From Odiellus spinosus (lineage: Eukaryota; Arthropoda; Arachnida; Opiliones; Phalangiidae): a stretch of 64,000 bases of DNA. The notes under the pieces were generated by a model. That model made no database searches and was not told where the DNA came from. It saw nothing but the letters and a program-made list of their open reading frames with translations. Numbering within the stretch: position 1 is the stretch's first letter; every line of letters begins with the position of its first letter. The position numbers and the translations under genes are program-made. Positions 10,690 through 22,792 of this stretch are shown here, one piece after another. The stretch covers positions 3,999,351-4,063,350 of the forward strand of contig OY987234.1 of NCBI GenBank assembly GCA_963920705.1. Direction: 5' to 3'.

Positions 10690-11655
10690 GTGGGATACCC
10701 GTGTAAACGCACTTTTATTTAGATTCTTCAATCCACCCCAACTTTGCAGCAAGACTAAGCCTATACTGCCCGTTATACCTTTGCTTTTTGGACTAAATGA
10801 TATATGGAAAACAGCTAAGCGCGTGTTGCCAACTCAAGCTGGTATTAAACGGTCACATTTCATTAAATTTTTGGGAAATTTCTTAAATATCTTCTAAACT
10901 ATCTCGAATTTTTAATTGATTTTTCAGCTTCTTTATTAATTAGATTCAGTTTAACAATATTATTATATTAAATTAAAATTTAAATGAATTATACGCTTCA
11001 ATTCACTAAAAGATATCGCGACATAAGGCCAAAATAGTTAGGGCATGGAAAAGGGGTATATATAGCTTTCGCCAGCCTTTATTCACCGAGCGAGTAACTG
11101 AGAAGAGTTGGGGAAACCCCCCCCCCTTCTCAACGTCTAGACGTTTATCGTAACCCTAGGCATTCGGTAACTGCACCACAAAGACTCGTAGAGGGAGGAG
11201 ATGACTGGAGTGGAAGGTTGATGTGGACTATATTAGTGAGGGACGCCTCGCTAATTTGGCCCGCTGAGATCGGAAACTAGAGGTTGGACCTTGGTGTGAG
11301 GATGGTCGGAGGTGATTATAACAGTGGGAGACGTCTCATTGCGTATAATCGTCTACAACTGTCCAGCATCGAGGTTTGACCGTAAAGTGGATGGTGGAAT
11401 GCGATAATGTACAATTGGAGACGTCCTGTTGTATATAATTGCACGACACCTGAAACTCATTAGAGGTAATTCCCGTTAAACGGAATTTAACGATAAGCTG
11501 GTATGATAATGTCTCTAGACTTTTGGCTCCACGAGCTAGGTCACGTGATTTCCGGTTACACAGGATATCCGCTTACACAGGAAGTGACACACACACAGAC
11601 GCGACCAGTGTAAAACCTCCCCCTGAACTAAAGTTCAGTCGGGGAGGTAAAAAAT
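10690..11655 (-). repeat. Family 2 5' half, inverted
   Basis: This is the reverse complement of family 2 from its interior to the terminal hairpin, ending CTAAAGTTCAGTCGGGGAGG at about 11,648. It retains the internal ~90-bp duplicated motif with GACGTCTC. No full-length reading frame survives. Confidence 0.75.
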
Positions 11656-11970
11656 CAAATGATAAGAAAATCATTCCAACTTTTTAATTACGGTGAATTA
11701 GGGTGAATATAATGGGATACTCAGGATATAATAAAATAGTCAAAATTTGAGGGCTAAAGAGGGCTACCCTAGTAGAAGAACCCAGTGAATGCAATTTTCA
11801 GCTAACGATAAAAAAATGCCATTAAAAAAGCTTATGTACTGTTTAATAAATTAAATTTTTGTTTATCAATTTAGAACCAGTTAATAAACCTTTTCGTAAC
11901 CCATTCAGCCGGCCACCTTTCTCTCAATAACTTCATATACCTTATCAATCTTTCATTATTGGGGATAAAC
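11656..11970 (+). repeat. Family 3 leader and partial unit
   Basis: The leader (AAATCAAATGATAAGAAAATC) and a shortened unit lacking the AAAGCTCGGC block. It stops at GGGGATAAAC, where an inverted family 2 element begins. Confidence 0.65.
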
Positions 11971-13150
11971 ACAAGTTGGGAAACCAAAATATTACCTCCC
12001 CGACACCGACGTTAACTTAATGTAACCTAACCCTACCTTAAATAAAAGATGAAAAGAAATGTAGTGTATTGAAAGAGTAGAAGTAACAGGGTGCTTTTGA
12101 TTCACACTCTTCAATTTCCCATCTACGTTATGGAGTAAAGTACTTTCACTTAACCTAAAGGAATCAGAATCAAAGATTGTCCTGCGTTACTCATAATTAT
12201 GTGCAGCAGGTCGTAGTCCTCTTAATTAGACACACCTAATGAATTGTTTATTTTCAAAGTAAATATATAAAATACAAATTCTTGTAATATAAATTAACAC
12301 ATCAGTATAGGCTGTACTGTGTCATTATTTATGATAATCCATTAAGCCACTGATTTGATAAGACGAATGATTCAGTCTGGGATAGCAAAGTAGAGAAGAA
12401 ATTACAACGACAAAGATACGGTAGCAAACTCCTCTTGGACAAAACTAAGAAATATTCTAGACTCAATGTTCCATTTATAGCCCATTGTCGGTAGATGATT
12501 GGCAATTACTTCCGGTACCTTTTTCGTCTGAAATTCTTGTTTTGACGTGCTAATAGAGGAACATCGCAGAATTTTTCATCATACGAGTGATCACAGTCAT
12601 TGGAAGAATCCAAGGATGGAGCTGGTCGAGAGAGGTTATTTTACAAATCCGCTGACAAGACGTCAGTTTCCATTCCTATGATAAAAAAATATCTTAATGA
12701 CTAAAAGTAGATTAATTTCCATACCGTTAGTATTTATACTTGAAAAGCTCCGTTTATGTTGAAAATAACGTATTTGTATGAAGAACTGTCGAGCTTTTAC
12801 TGACTGTAGGTATCTCATATTTCAAGTCTGAAAACACTCACTGCTTCGCATGTTTCAATTCTTCGTAGCCAGGCCGTCACTTTCTGGTGATAAATGAAAG
12901 CCGTTTCGTTGCTCTGTTGACTTTAAACGGTGATGACATTCCGCGCTGGTTGATCATCTCACTTAAGTCTTTGCAGCTCTCATCCGTCTCATCTCCTGGT
13001 CCGCTAACGAAGTTTACTGCATGTGGCTGCTTTTCATTATGAAATTTATCGGAAATGTTTCTTGGTTTTATAGGGGAGAAAATTGAAGCCTATTTTTTTT
13101 TTTTTTTCCAACATCAGATGTCCATTTTTTATTCAAATTGGTGTATTTTA
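11971..13150 (-). repeat. Family 2 3' half, inverted
   Basis: This begins with the reversed 3' terminus (ACAAGTTGGGAAACC...CTCCCCGACACCGACG). It contains the conserved coding block on the minus strand (12,505-12,975) with an in-frame stop and a 2-base insertion. It ends near 13,150, next to a forward-oriented family 2 5' end. Confidence 0.75.
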
Positions 13151-13158
13151 TTGTTTTT

Positions 13159-16100
13159 ACCTCCCCGAGTGAACTTGTTCACGGGGAGGTTTTACGTTCG
13201 TCGTTTCTGTGTGTCTGTGTGTCTGTGTCTGTCACTTCCGGTGTAAGCGGATATCATGTGTACACTATTTCCGGTGTAACCGGATATCACGTGACCTAGC
13301 ACGTAGAGCAAAAATCTTGGGACTCAAGACGTAAACATGCCATCTTATCGTTCAATTCCGTTCAACGGGAATTCCTATAATCAGGCTGCCACATGGATAA
13401 GCTTCAGGTGTCGTGCGATTTTATGCAACCGTGGACGTCTCCCATTGCATATTATCGCCTTCCACCATCCACATCAAACCTCGATGCTGGGCAGTTATAA
13501 TCACCTCCGACCATCCTAACGCACCAAGGTCCAACCTCCAGTTTCCGATCTCAGCGGGCCATATTAGCGAGGCGTCCCTCACTAATATGGTCCACATCAA
13601 CCATCAACTCGCCCCCTCTACGGGTCAGATTTTCGTTCGTAGCTACACTGAGCGCCTGGTGTAATAACTACCTCCAGACATTGAACAGGGGGTGGGTTCC
13701 CCTTTCTTCACAGCTTTAAGTTACAGATACCTAATAATGTTTTTCGATCGCCTTATATACCACTTTTTTTACACTAACGCGTTGTAGCCTTATGGCGTGG
13801 TATCTTTCAGTGAATTGAAACGAAATGTTCATTTAAACTATAATTAAAATTTCTTAAATTACTTAACTTAGTCTAATAAATTCGCTGAAAATTAAATTAA
13901 AATTAAATGTTATTTTAGAAGATATTTAAGAAATTGTCTAAGCATTTTGTGAAATTTGTGTGTTCAATACCAGCTCGAGTTGGCAGCACGCGTTAAGCTA
14001 TTTTCCATGTACCATTTAGTCCAAAAACATAGGTATAAAGGTATTGTAGGCTTAGTCTTGCTGCAAACTCAGGGTGGATTGGAAAACTAATACAGTTCAA
14101 CTTCTACGCATATGGAAGTAGTCTTGTTTTTTATCTATTTTAATTGATTGATTTAATTTTTTAGCTTAGCCTCAGTTATTAAAATGTGTAGGTGTTTTTT
14201 TTTTATTTTGTTTATCGCATATATAAAAGCGTGAAATACTATTTCGGCCGTCAGAGAAAAAGCTGGGATCGAAGAGCTGGTTACCTTTTCGCTCGCCGTA
14301 CCAATTCACTAGTGTGATGGTAATTCGACAGCGTATCTTAGCTGCTTCGACTGGTGTTTCTCTCCGTGGAGTGATACCTCCTTTACCTCGGTGTCGAGGA
14401 GAGCTAATACACGTGTGTTTGGGCTTCGTACTTGTACATAACCTTAAGGCCTGCGTAAAAGCCTCATATAATGTAAGGTCTTATGGGTGATTTGCACTTG
14501 ACTTTTGGAGCGAATGTACCCGTATATTTAACTTAAACTTCTCCATTACCTACTTTGATTTTCATGTACTTGAGTTCCGTGACTGGAATGTGCTTTAAAC
14601 CCAATCTTTAATAATTCGCCACTGAATAACAAACCAACTATTACCACGAAGGATAGGAGACATGATAATTGAGGTCTACATGTTGAATAACCTGCCACAA
14701 ACTTGTATTTAATAGAATAACCGGCCGAGTACAGGGACTGGAAGTCTGCAACAGACTTCTAGTATTATTATTTTTTTTTTTGCGGCTGAATATTGAGAGA
14801 ATAAGCTTTATGTACCGGGATAAACTTACTTCCTAGCGAAGCTGGAAACAATGTATTGGGACTTTGTTATAAGAACAAGTTTCTAGCACGCGCTTTCAAT
14901 TTCATTTTTTCAATTGCTCGCGTGTTTGCTATATTTGCGAATTTGTTTCGCACGAAAATGCCGCGTATACGCAAGGGTATAATTCACAAGAAACGCTGGA
15001 TTTGAAGTAAATTCTTCATTAATATTTGCAATTTCTCGCGCAAAACGCCATTAATGTCTAGGCGACTTCCTTGCATCTATCGCGTCTAATGCGCTCTCTT
15101 AAGGATATTAATTGGTGCATTCACGTCATCAGCGTAAAGATATAAATAGATTTACGAAGAACGCGTGCTGGTATGTTTGGTAGATCTAAATGGCCAAAAC
15201 GTTAGAGTTCTAATTTTTTTTTTTCAATTTCTCCGAATGTCTAAAGTAAATAAGTGCGTGTAAACAAGCTAAGCTTCAATTTTGCACACCTTTAAAGCAT
15301 AATAACGTCATTTAAGCAAAGGAACATATGTGTATTTGTGACTTGCGTAAAATCGAGTTCATCAGCACGCGAGTATGTGTAGCCCACTAAATTTCAAGTC
15401 CGAAACCACTTTACGCGTGCAAAATATCAAAGCGATTCTGATAATCTTGGGAAAATCAGTTTAATGTATGGGGAAATACTGTAATTTTCTGGCAAATTTT
15501 CGAACAGTGGCGTAAGAATTGGTTTTAATAACTAGCACGGGTTTTCAAATTAATATTTTATAAGCCTCGCACGTTTCCAAATGTATTTCACGCGAAATTG
15601 TTGCGTGTACGCATGCGCAGATCGAACCAGGTTATTTATACCACAATTTACAGTTGACTAACATTCTTTAACCGGATTGACATTGAATTTTCTTGTGTTT
15701 TAATTGGTATATATGATATGGTTCACCCTATAGTGAAATGTAGACCGAGTGGGGAAAAGAATCACGTGATTGGATCTCTTAATGACTGCTAGTTTTAGTT
15801 TCACACTTTTCCCCACATGAAATTAATGTTTATCCCAATTAAGTATAGTAGAACTATGCTTTTTAATGCCTACTGTCGTTTATTTTCGGTGACGTTTTAG
15901 CTAGTGTGTAGTCACGTAAAATAACGTTTGTTTCACAACTTGTGTTGTATACTGAAGCCATGTATAGGATCAATTTGATATAACATTTTGCCTTTTCACG
16001 TTACTTGATCTACAAATACTCTACAACCGTCAAAATTCTGATATGGTTTTAAAAGAAGAACCTTGACCTTGTGTATTTAATCTCATATCGAGATTAAATG

Positions 16101-16667
16101 TTTTTCGCATCTAATTTTAATTGGTTTATCAATATGTTATTTGTATAGATATTTTTTTTTAAGATTTTATATTTTTTAGATTGAAATAAATTTATTATTC
16201 AGGAAGATTTTGTAGAATCTAGTTCTCAGGATTACCGGTGTTGAAAATTTATTTTGCTAATGTTATCTTGATGTCTGTGTTTTCTGCCCGCTATTTGGTA
16301 GTGGTAAGATTAATATTTTTAATTTTAATTAATTGACTTATTTGGCGTTTATTTGATAATTTGCTTTACTTAAATTGTTCGTGTAAGGGCTATTTTACAT
16401 ATTACCAAAGATTGCTAATTTCAGTTGTCTTAATTCTGATTTTTTTGTTTTAATACTGAATTATGGACTGTATTATTTATCTTGAAATCTATGTGGTTAT
16501 ATCTTATTTATTTTCCTTTTTTTCTCTAGTTAGGTTTGGTTTTAAGTAGAGAATTATTTAGGGTTGTGTTGGTATACTGAAGAAATGCATATAGGTTCAA
16601 TGTGATATAATATTTTGCCTATTGGCGTTACTTGGTCTGCAAATACTCTAGAGCCTTCAAAATTATT
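13159..16667 (+). repeat. Long family 2 variant, 5' part, noncoding
   Basis: The 5' hairpin (CTCCCCGAGTGAACTTGTTCACGGGGAGG-type, 13,160-13,190) and about 0.9 kb match other family 2 members. From about 14,090 the sequence is novel and AT-rich with no open frame above 60 codons. The terminal 240 bases (16,424-16,665) recur at 42,067-42,310, where they continue to a family 2-type 3' end. The long variant is therefore at least 3.9 kb. Two stretches repeat degenerately about 640 bp apart (14,895-15,000 vs 15,530-15,630; 15,930-16,060 vs 16,565-16,670). Confidence 0.55.
14222..14256 (+). promoter_or_regulatory. Candidate core promoter (TATAAAAG + initiator)
   Basis: TATAAAAG at 14,222 lies 26 bases before GTCAGAGAAA, an initiator-like spot, within the long family 2 variant. 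The spacing fits a Pol II core promoter. No open frame follows, so any transcript would be noncoding. Weak evidence. Confidence 0.2.
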
Positions 16668-16714
16668 AACATTACGTGTACCCAGACTCTTATGGGGAGT
16701 TGCTGTTGTTCTTT
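16668..16714 (+). repeat. Third copy of the palindrome's outer end
   Basis: ACATTACGTGTACCC and CTTATGGGGAGTTGCTGTTG here match both outer ends of the palindrome at 17,151-22,736, differing at one base near the middle. It joins the long family 2 variant to an ordinary family 2 copy. Confidence 0.6.
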
Positions 16715-16980
16715 AATGAAATGTGACCGTTTAATACCAGCTTGAGTTGGCAACACGCGCTAATCTGTTTTCCATATATCATTTAGTCCAAAAAGCAAAG
16801 GTATAACGGGCAGTATAGGCTAAGGCTTGCTGCAAACTTGGGGTGGATTGAAGAATCTAAATAAAGGTACGTTTACACGGGCATCCAAGATAGAAACGAC
16901 ATAAGATTTAAAGCTGAGGCGGATTGATACAAAATGTTAAACCTCTTAAGAAAAATTATAGTCGTGAAAACTCCCCTTGG
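16715..16980 (+). repeat. Family 2 interior, left of the Penelope-like insertion
   Basis: This matches the interior of complete family 2 copies (compare 58,370-58,620) from AATGAAATGTGACCG to CCCCTTGGACAGAAG. The copy resumes at 24,540 after the insertion. Confidence 0.8.
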
Positions 16981-17034
16981 ACAGAAGTACAGTAGTCTTT
17001 AACATTAAACTTTTAACCATGGTGAATTATAAAT

Positions 17035-17118
17035 GTAGTAAACGTTAATTAATGAGACAGATACTTCATGGTTTAAACACCTCAAAATTTAATATTTGGG
17101 GAGCTTTCGAGCACACAA
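17035..17118 (+). repeat. 84-bp inverted repeat, left member
   Basis: GTAGTAAACGTTAATTAATG through GAGCTTTCGAGCACACAA. The exact reverse complement is at 24,443-24,526. About 39 extra bases separate it from the left target duplication, whereas the right member abuts its duplication directly. Confidence 0.9.
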
Positions 17119-17791
17119 CGCTCCTTTTCAGACCCAGCTAATACTTTAAAAAAAGAACAACAGCAACTCCCCATAAGAGTCTGGGTCCACGTAATGTTAA
17201 AAATTTTCGTCTCTTTTATGATAAATTCGTATTATATTATTAAAATAGGGTAGTTGGGGGATAATTTAAAGCTAAAATTCGAGCCCACAACTGTAAATTT
17301 TGGGAATTACAACGAATGGAAGGTTTCTTCCATAATGTAAAGAATAGGAAGAATCTATGACTTCCGTGCCGGATATGAAAGCCTTCCCCCACACGAAAAT
17401 CTTGAACGGTTATTATTTTAGATTCATAATTATGTTAGGAAAATATTAGGAAAGAATTATTTTGTAACTGCCACGGGTATAGTGCTGGCGGCAAAATGAA
17501 ATTCGTATATTTTTGGTCTACTATGCCTCGAAATCCTCGAAAACGCCTGTAGAAGTGTTCCACTTGTCAAGCATTCATGCAGTAGGCTTTTGCTAGCTTT
17601 ACAGGGGCCGTGCAAAGACTATATAGCTTACTTGAATAGTCTTTGGTGTATAAGAAACTCGAAAAATAAATAGAGAAATCATACCAATTAGAAGATACTG
17701 GAGTAGTATCTTTAATTTTTATTTCATATTAAACAAAACACACTTGTATAAAACGGACAAATTATTCATTTAACGCTAAGGTTTTCTACGT

Positions 17792-19423
17792 TTAACGTAT
17801 GTCTGGTAGTTCAAGCTCAGTGGCATCTTCACACACTACACGCAATTTTGACTGGTACCAACTGCCTCGATCTTCATGGCGACGATAACCAAGATACCAG
17901 ATTACGCTGCTAACGTGAACACAAGTACCTATCGTCAAACTACCACCTTTGCAATTGCAATACCAGCCTTTAATGGCATTTGCACCTGCCCCGTTCGGTA
18001 CATAACGAATTAGAGCTTGGTGAACAGCTGAGGTGGAAAATTGACCAGGCACGCGTATACGAATTAAGTCGTGTTCAACTTTGGACACTTCGACGCTGAA
18101 AGAGCCGGATTTCTCTATAGTCAACGCCACATAAGATTCAGCGCGTTTCGTTTTAAAGTCGCTCATTACCACCTCACGTACATCACTTTCACGAAGTACA
18201 GGGAAGTCTTGAAATTCACTATCCTCAATTCGTTGCCATTTAGACGGTTTGCGAAGCAGATTATCGCGCTCAACTACTTCCTTAAGAGGATTTTCTTTCG
18301 TAGAGACTGCCAGCATTTTTTCGACGGAGTCTTCCCAGGAACCTTTAAGATGTAACTCTGGGTGGTAGGCGTTCAACAGCGCAGCAGCAATTTGAAGAAG
18401 TTCCGGAACTAATGGTAACATATGCACAGGTATACGGTTTTGAAAAAAACGATACACCGTCTGCAAATGCCCATTCCTAACTTCAACCGGCCACCTGAGG
18501 TACGTTACTTGTCGGGAACGATTAACTTCTTGCGTGTTTACTTGCTTCTCGCCTTTAGACAAGAACGAAGGCATTTGTAAATCCACACCCAGTTCAGTCA
18601 GTACGCTGTTGGAGTCTCGAAAACCGCGGTCTGCCAGTACAACGTCACCAACTTGAAAGAAAGACTGGAGTTCTCTCTTTTTGATAGAATGGTTTAAAAT
18701 GCGCGCGTCGTTATTGCGGCCATTAGCAAAGTAGGGTCCGATTATATCTATTATGTAACCCGTAGTTGTTACCATTAACATTGGCTTGAGGATATGCTGG
18801 CCTTTGTGCACACAGAAGGATTTGTGAAGAACGGTATAGTCCTTGGATCTTCCAACCTTGATATAGGTGCCATCTACAATGGTAATAAGACAATTAGGCT
18901 TGTTGTTAGCAAAGAGTTTTACTGCTGCTCCAGATTGATGGTTTGTTATCAGATTGTCACGTGATAAGTGTTGCAGGCCAAAATGATGTGGCACGAAATG
19001 CTCCGATAAAGCCATAATAACCGCTTTTACCGTGTTTGATACCGATCTTTCAGTTAAATGAAATAAAGTTGATAACACCTTATTGGAGATACCCAATCGT
19101 AATTTCACCAATAATACTGCTAGAGCTGTCTTCGACGAACAGCATCTGATGGTACGAATAATGTCCTCAATAGTCGAATGCAACTCTAGGAACTCGTGCA
19201 GGGACAATGAAGTTAATACTTTACAGTCTTCATCACTTTGTATGAAATTGTCAAAGCTCGGCGTCCGTAGGTCGTTAACACATTTCCTGAGGTCCTGTAA
19301 TAGTTGCTCAATGTCCGTGGCAGTCATAATGGTTGATCTAGCGGAAACCTGAATTCCAGCAATTATTTCGGTGGGAAGCTCTCCGTTAACTCTCCCGATG
19401 AATAAATATGGCTCTTTCCACAA
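17792..19423 (-). pseudogene. DDE_Tnp_4-type transposase, main frame (left arm)
   Basis: A 543-codon frame holding most of a Harbinger-superfamily (ISL2EU-like) transposase. A helix-turn-helix segment (LVKLRLGISNKVLSTLF) precedes the DDE nuclease core: VDGTYIKVG (first Asp), NGRNNDARIL (second Asp), VLADRGF and WPVEVRNG (likely Glu). The C-terminus carries a SWIM-like zinc motif, WYCNCKGG...GTCVHVSSV (CXC...CXH). The first ~12 codons are an artefact of a 23-base net deletion near 19,395 that puts the N-terminal zinc finger out of frame and removes its CSTHL half. A 3-base in-frame deletion (EE to E) lies near 18,675. The core is otherwise intact. Confidence 0.85.
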
Positions 19424-19750
19424 ATATACTTGTTCTCACTTCGGCTTTTACCCTGGTTCGTGTACTAACACCGCAAATGAAGCAAGTCTTTGGCAGGGGC
19501 CGAACACAACTGTGCTTTATGGCAATAGTGTTTGATGACGTACGCTTTCGTGGTAATTGCGACGTTGATGGCTGAGGTATTGGTGACGGTGATGGATTAG
19601 ATACTGTGGACTTTGTTGGTTCAGGTACTGTGGACGTTGATGGCTCAGGTACTGTGGACGTTGATGGCTCAGGTACTGTTGACGTTGATGGATTAGATAC
19701 TTGCGTCATTTGTCTTCGTTTTTGTGGTGAAGACGATGACGTTGAAGAGC
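19386..19750 (-). pseudogene. Transposase N-terminal segment (left arm), broken zinc finger
   Basis: This encodes a Ser/Thr/Pro linker with the repeated unit STVPEPST (one more 30-base repeat than the right arm), then RKRTSSNT and the first half of a C2CH finger, CFICGVSTRTRVK. The second half (CSTHL) is lost in the net 23-base deletion. The frame stays open to 19,904, but beyond 19,750 it leaves the shared arm. Confidence 0.75.
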
Positions 19751-20136
19751 AAAAAATATTAAAGACGTCTTTAATATTTTTTGCCAGCCAGGTTGGCGAA
19801 AAATAATTAAACCTGCTTTTATAAACATTAAAAAAATTGTAATATCTGGTTTGAACCATGATCTTAAGAACTTTCCTTATCAATAACATCAATGTGAGAG
19901 TCACTTGGAATTTTTAGATGGCTCCAAATACATGTTACGCGTGCAATCGAAAAGTTACCAATAGTACAAGTAGAGGTATAGGCACTCACGTAAAGGCTGG
20001 CTTTGCTCGTTTTCTTCGTTTTAGTAAAGGGTAATTAATAGCAAAACAACGAAGATTTGTTTATAGTGCTCGGGTCTGTCACGAAAGTTTCAAACGTTCT
20101 TAAATGCTAGCAAATCGTCCTTCAGTAGTGATCATG
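19751..20136. other. Palindrome centre (386-bp spacer)
   Basis: Non-palindromic spacer between the two Harbinger arms, except for a short perfect hairpin AAAAAATATTAAAGAC/GTCTTTAATATTTTTT at 19,751-19,782. No gene seen. It should contain the 5' termini of both copies if they are head to head. Confidence 0.5.
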
Positions 20137-20177
20137 GCTCTTCAACGTCATCGTCTTCACCACAAAAACGAAGACAA

Positions 20178-20978
20178 ATGACGCAAGTATCTAATCCATC
20201 AACGTCAACAGTACCTGAGCCATCAACGTCCACAGTACCTGAACCAACAAAGTCCACAGTATCTAATCCATCACCGTCACCAATACCTCAGCCATCAACG
20301 TCGCAATTACCACGAAAGCGTACGTCATCAAACACTATTGCCATAAAGCACAGTTGTGTTCGGCCCCTGCCAAAGACTTGCTTCATTTGCGGTGTTAGTA
20401 CACGAACCAGGGTAAAAGCCGAAGTGAGAACAAGTATATTTGTGGAAAGAGCCATATTTATTCATCGGGACAACCGAATGTGCTCCACGCATCTCGTTAA
20501 CGGAGAGCTTCCCACCGAAATAATTGCTGGAATTCAGGTTTCCGCTAGATCAACCATTATGACTGCCACGGACATTGAGCAACTATTACAGGACCTCAGG
20601 AAATGTGTTAACGACCTACGGACGCCGAGCTTTGACAATTTCATACAAAGTGATGAAGACTGTAAAGTATTAACTTCATTGTCCCTGCACGAGTTCCTAG
20701 AGTTGCATTCGACTATTGAGGACATTATTCGTACCATCAGATGCTGTTCGTCGAAGACAGCTCTAGCAGTATTATTGGTGAAATTACGATTGGGTATCTC
20801 CAATAAGGTGTTATCAACTTTATTTCATTTAACTGAAAGATCGGTATCAAACACGGTAAAAGCGGTTATTATGGCTTTATCGGAGCATTTCGTGCCACAT
20901 CATTTTGGCCTGCAACACTTATCACGTGACAATCTGATAACAAACCATCAATCTGGAGCAGCAGTAAAACTCTGCTAA
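20178..20978 (+). pseudogene. Transposase N-terminal half (right arm)
   Basis: A 266-codon frame: Ser/Thr/Pro linker, complete C2CH finger (CFICG...CSTHL), then the helix-turn-helix region up to GAAVKL. A 2-base deletion relative to the left arm, at about 20,971, shifts the frame and creates a premature stop just before the DDE core. The start at 20,178 (MTQVSNPS) is the first ATG in frame inside the arm. The intact zinc finger here is precisely what the left arm lacks. Confidence 0.85.
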
Positions 20979-22095
20979 CAACAAGCCTAATTGTCTTATT
21001 ACCATTGTAGATGGCACCTATATCAAGGTTGGAAGATCCAAGGACTATACCGTTCTTCACAAATCCTTCTGTATGCACAAAGGCCAGCATATCCTCAAGC
21101 CAATGTTAATGGTAACAACTACGGGTTACATAATAGATATAATCGGACCCTACTTTGCTAATGGCCGCAATAACGACGCGCGCATTTTAAACCATTCTAT
21201 CAAAAAGAGAGAAGAACTCCAGTCTTTCTTTCAAGTTGGTGACGTTGTACTGGCAGACCGCGGTTTTCGAGACTCCAACAGCGTACTGACTGAACTGGGT
21301 GTGGATTTACAAATGCCTTCGTTCTTGTCTAAAGGCGAGAAGCAAGTAAACACGCAAGAAGTTAATCGTTCCCGACAAGTAACGTACCTCAGGTGGCCGG
21401 TTGAAGTTAGGAATGGGCATTTGCAGACGGTGTATCGTTTTTTTCAAAACCGTATACCTGTGCATATGTTACCATTAGTTCCGGAACTTCTTCAAATTGC
21501 TGCTGCGCTGTTGAACGCCTACCACCCGGAGTTACATCTTAAAGGTTCCTGGGAAGACTCCGTCGAAAAAATGCTGGCAGTCTCTACGAAAAAAAATCCT
21601 CTTAAGGAAGTAGTTGAGCGCGATAATCTGCTTCGCAAACCGTCTAAATGGCAACGAATTGAGGATAGTGAATTTCAAGACTTCCCTGTACTTCGTGAAA
21701 GTGATGTACGTGAGGTGGTAATGAGCGACTTTAAAACGAAACGCGCTGAATCTTATGTGGCGTTGACTATAGAGAAATCCGGCTCTTTCAGCGTCGAAGT
21801 GTCCAAAGTTGAACACGACTTAATTCGTATACGCGTGCCTGGTCAATTTTCCACCTCAGCTGTTCACCAAGCTCTAATTCGTTATGTACCGAACGGGGCA
21901 GGTGCAAATGCCATTAAAGGCTGGTATTGCAATTGCAAAGGTGGTAGTTTGACGATAGGTACTTGTGTTCACGTTAGCAGCGTAATCTGGTATCTTGGTT
22001 ATCGTCGCCATGAAGATCGAGGCAGTTGGTACCAGTCAAAATTGCGTGTAGTGTGTGAAGATGCCACTGAGCTTGAACTACCAGACATACGTTAA
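20977..22095 (+). pseudogene. Transposase catalytic half (right arm)
   Basis: After the 2-base deletion the catalytic frame is open to 22,095; the first ATG is at 21,073. It contains VDGTYIKVG (upstream of that ATG), NNDARIL, VLADRGF, WPVEVRNG and the C-terminal CNC...CVH zinc motif, all as in the left arm. The K codon at 21,592 (left arm: E) is one of the few substitutions. Without the N-terminal half it lacks the DNA-binding finger and helix-turn-helix. Confidence 0.85.
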
Positions 22096-22792
22096 ACGTA
22101 GAAAACCTTAGCGTTAAATGAATAATTTGTCCGTTTTATACAAGTGTGTTTTGTTTAATATGAAATAAAAATTAAAGATACTACTCCAGTATCTTCTAAT
22201 TGGTATGATTTCTCTATTTATTTTTCGAGTTTCTTAAACACCAAAGACTATTCAAGTAAGCTATATAGTCTTTGCACGGCCCCTGTAAAGCTAGCAAAAG
22301 CCTACTGCATGAATGCTTGACAAGTGGAACACTTCTACAGGCGTTTTCGAGGATTTCGAGGCATAGTAGACCAAAAATATACGAATTTCATTTTGCCGCC
22401 AGCACTATACCCGTGGCAGTTACAAAATAATTCTTTCCTAATATTTTCCTAACATAATTATGAATCTAAAATAATAACCGTTCAAGATTTTCGTGTGGGG
22501 GAAGGCTTTCATATCCGGCACGGAAGTCATAGATTCTTCCTATTCTTTACATTATGGAAGAAACCTTCCATTCGTTGTAATTCCCAAAATTTACAGTTGT
22601 GAGCTCGAATTTTAGCTTTAAATTATCCCCCAACTACCCTATTTTAATAATATAATACGAATTTATCATAAAAGAGACGAAAATTTTTAACATTACGTGG
22701 ACCCAGACTCTTATGGGGAGTTGCTGTTGTTCTTTTACAAAAACAATTTTTACAGACAAATATTCAAGGCCAAAAACCGTACCCATGGCGAT

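Larger units (their letters stand above)
17151..19750 (-). mobile_element. Harbinger/ISL2EU-like copy, left arm of palindrome
   Basis: This 2,600-bp arm is the near-identical reverse complement of 20,137-22,736. It carries the transposase gene on the minus strand plus 3' flank. Outer border AAAAGAACAACAGCAACTCC, inner border GTTGAAGAGC. The arms differ by point changes and small indels, so they are two separately evolving copies and not an exact mirror. Confidence 0.85.
20137..22736 (+). mobile_element. Harbinger/ISL2EU-like copy, right arm of palindrome
   Basis: A 2,600-bp reverse complement of 17,151-19,750. Its transposase gene reads rightward. The outer border GTTGCTGTTGTTCTTTT meets Penelope-like sequence at 22,737. 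Confidence 0.85.

Noticed and set aside
14222-14256. Promoter of a host gene
   Set aside because: TATA and initiator spacing is good, but no open frame follows and the stretch belongs to a repeat. Listed only as a weak candidate.
17151-22736. Palindrome as a pure sequencing or assembly mirror
   Set aside because: The arms differ by several independent indels and substitutions (30-base repeat number, 23-base, 3-base and 2-base changes), which a mirror artefact would not have. A misjoin of two real copies cannot be excluded without reads.
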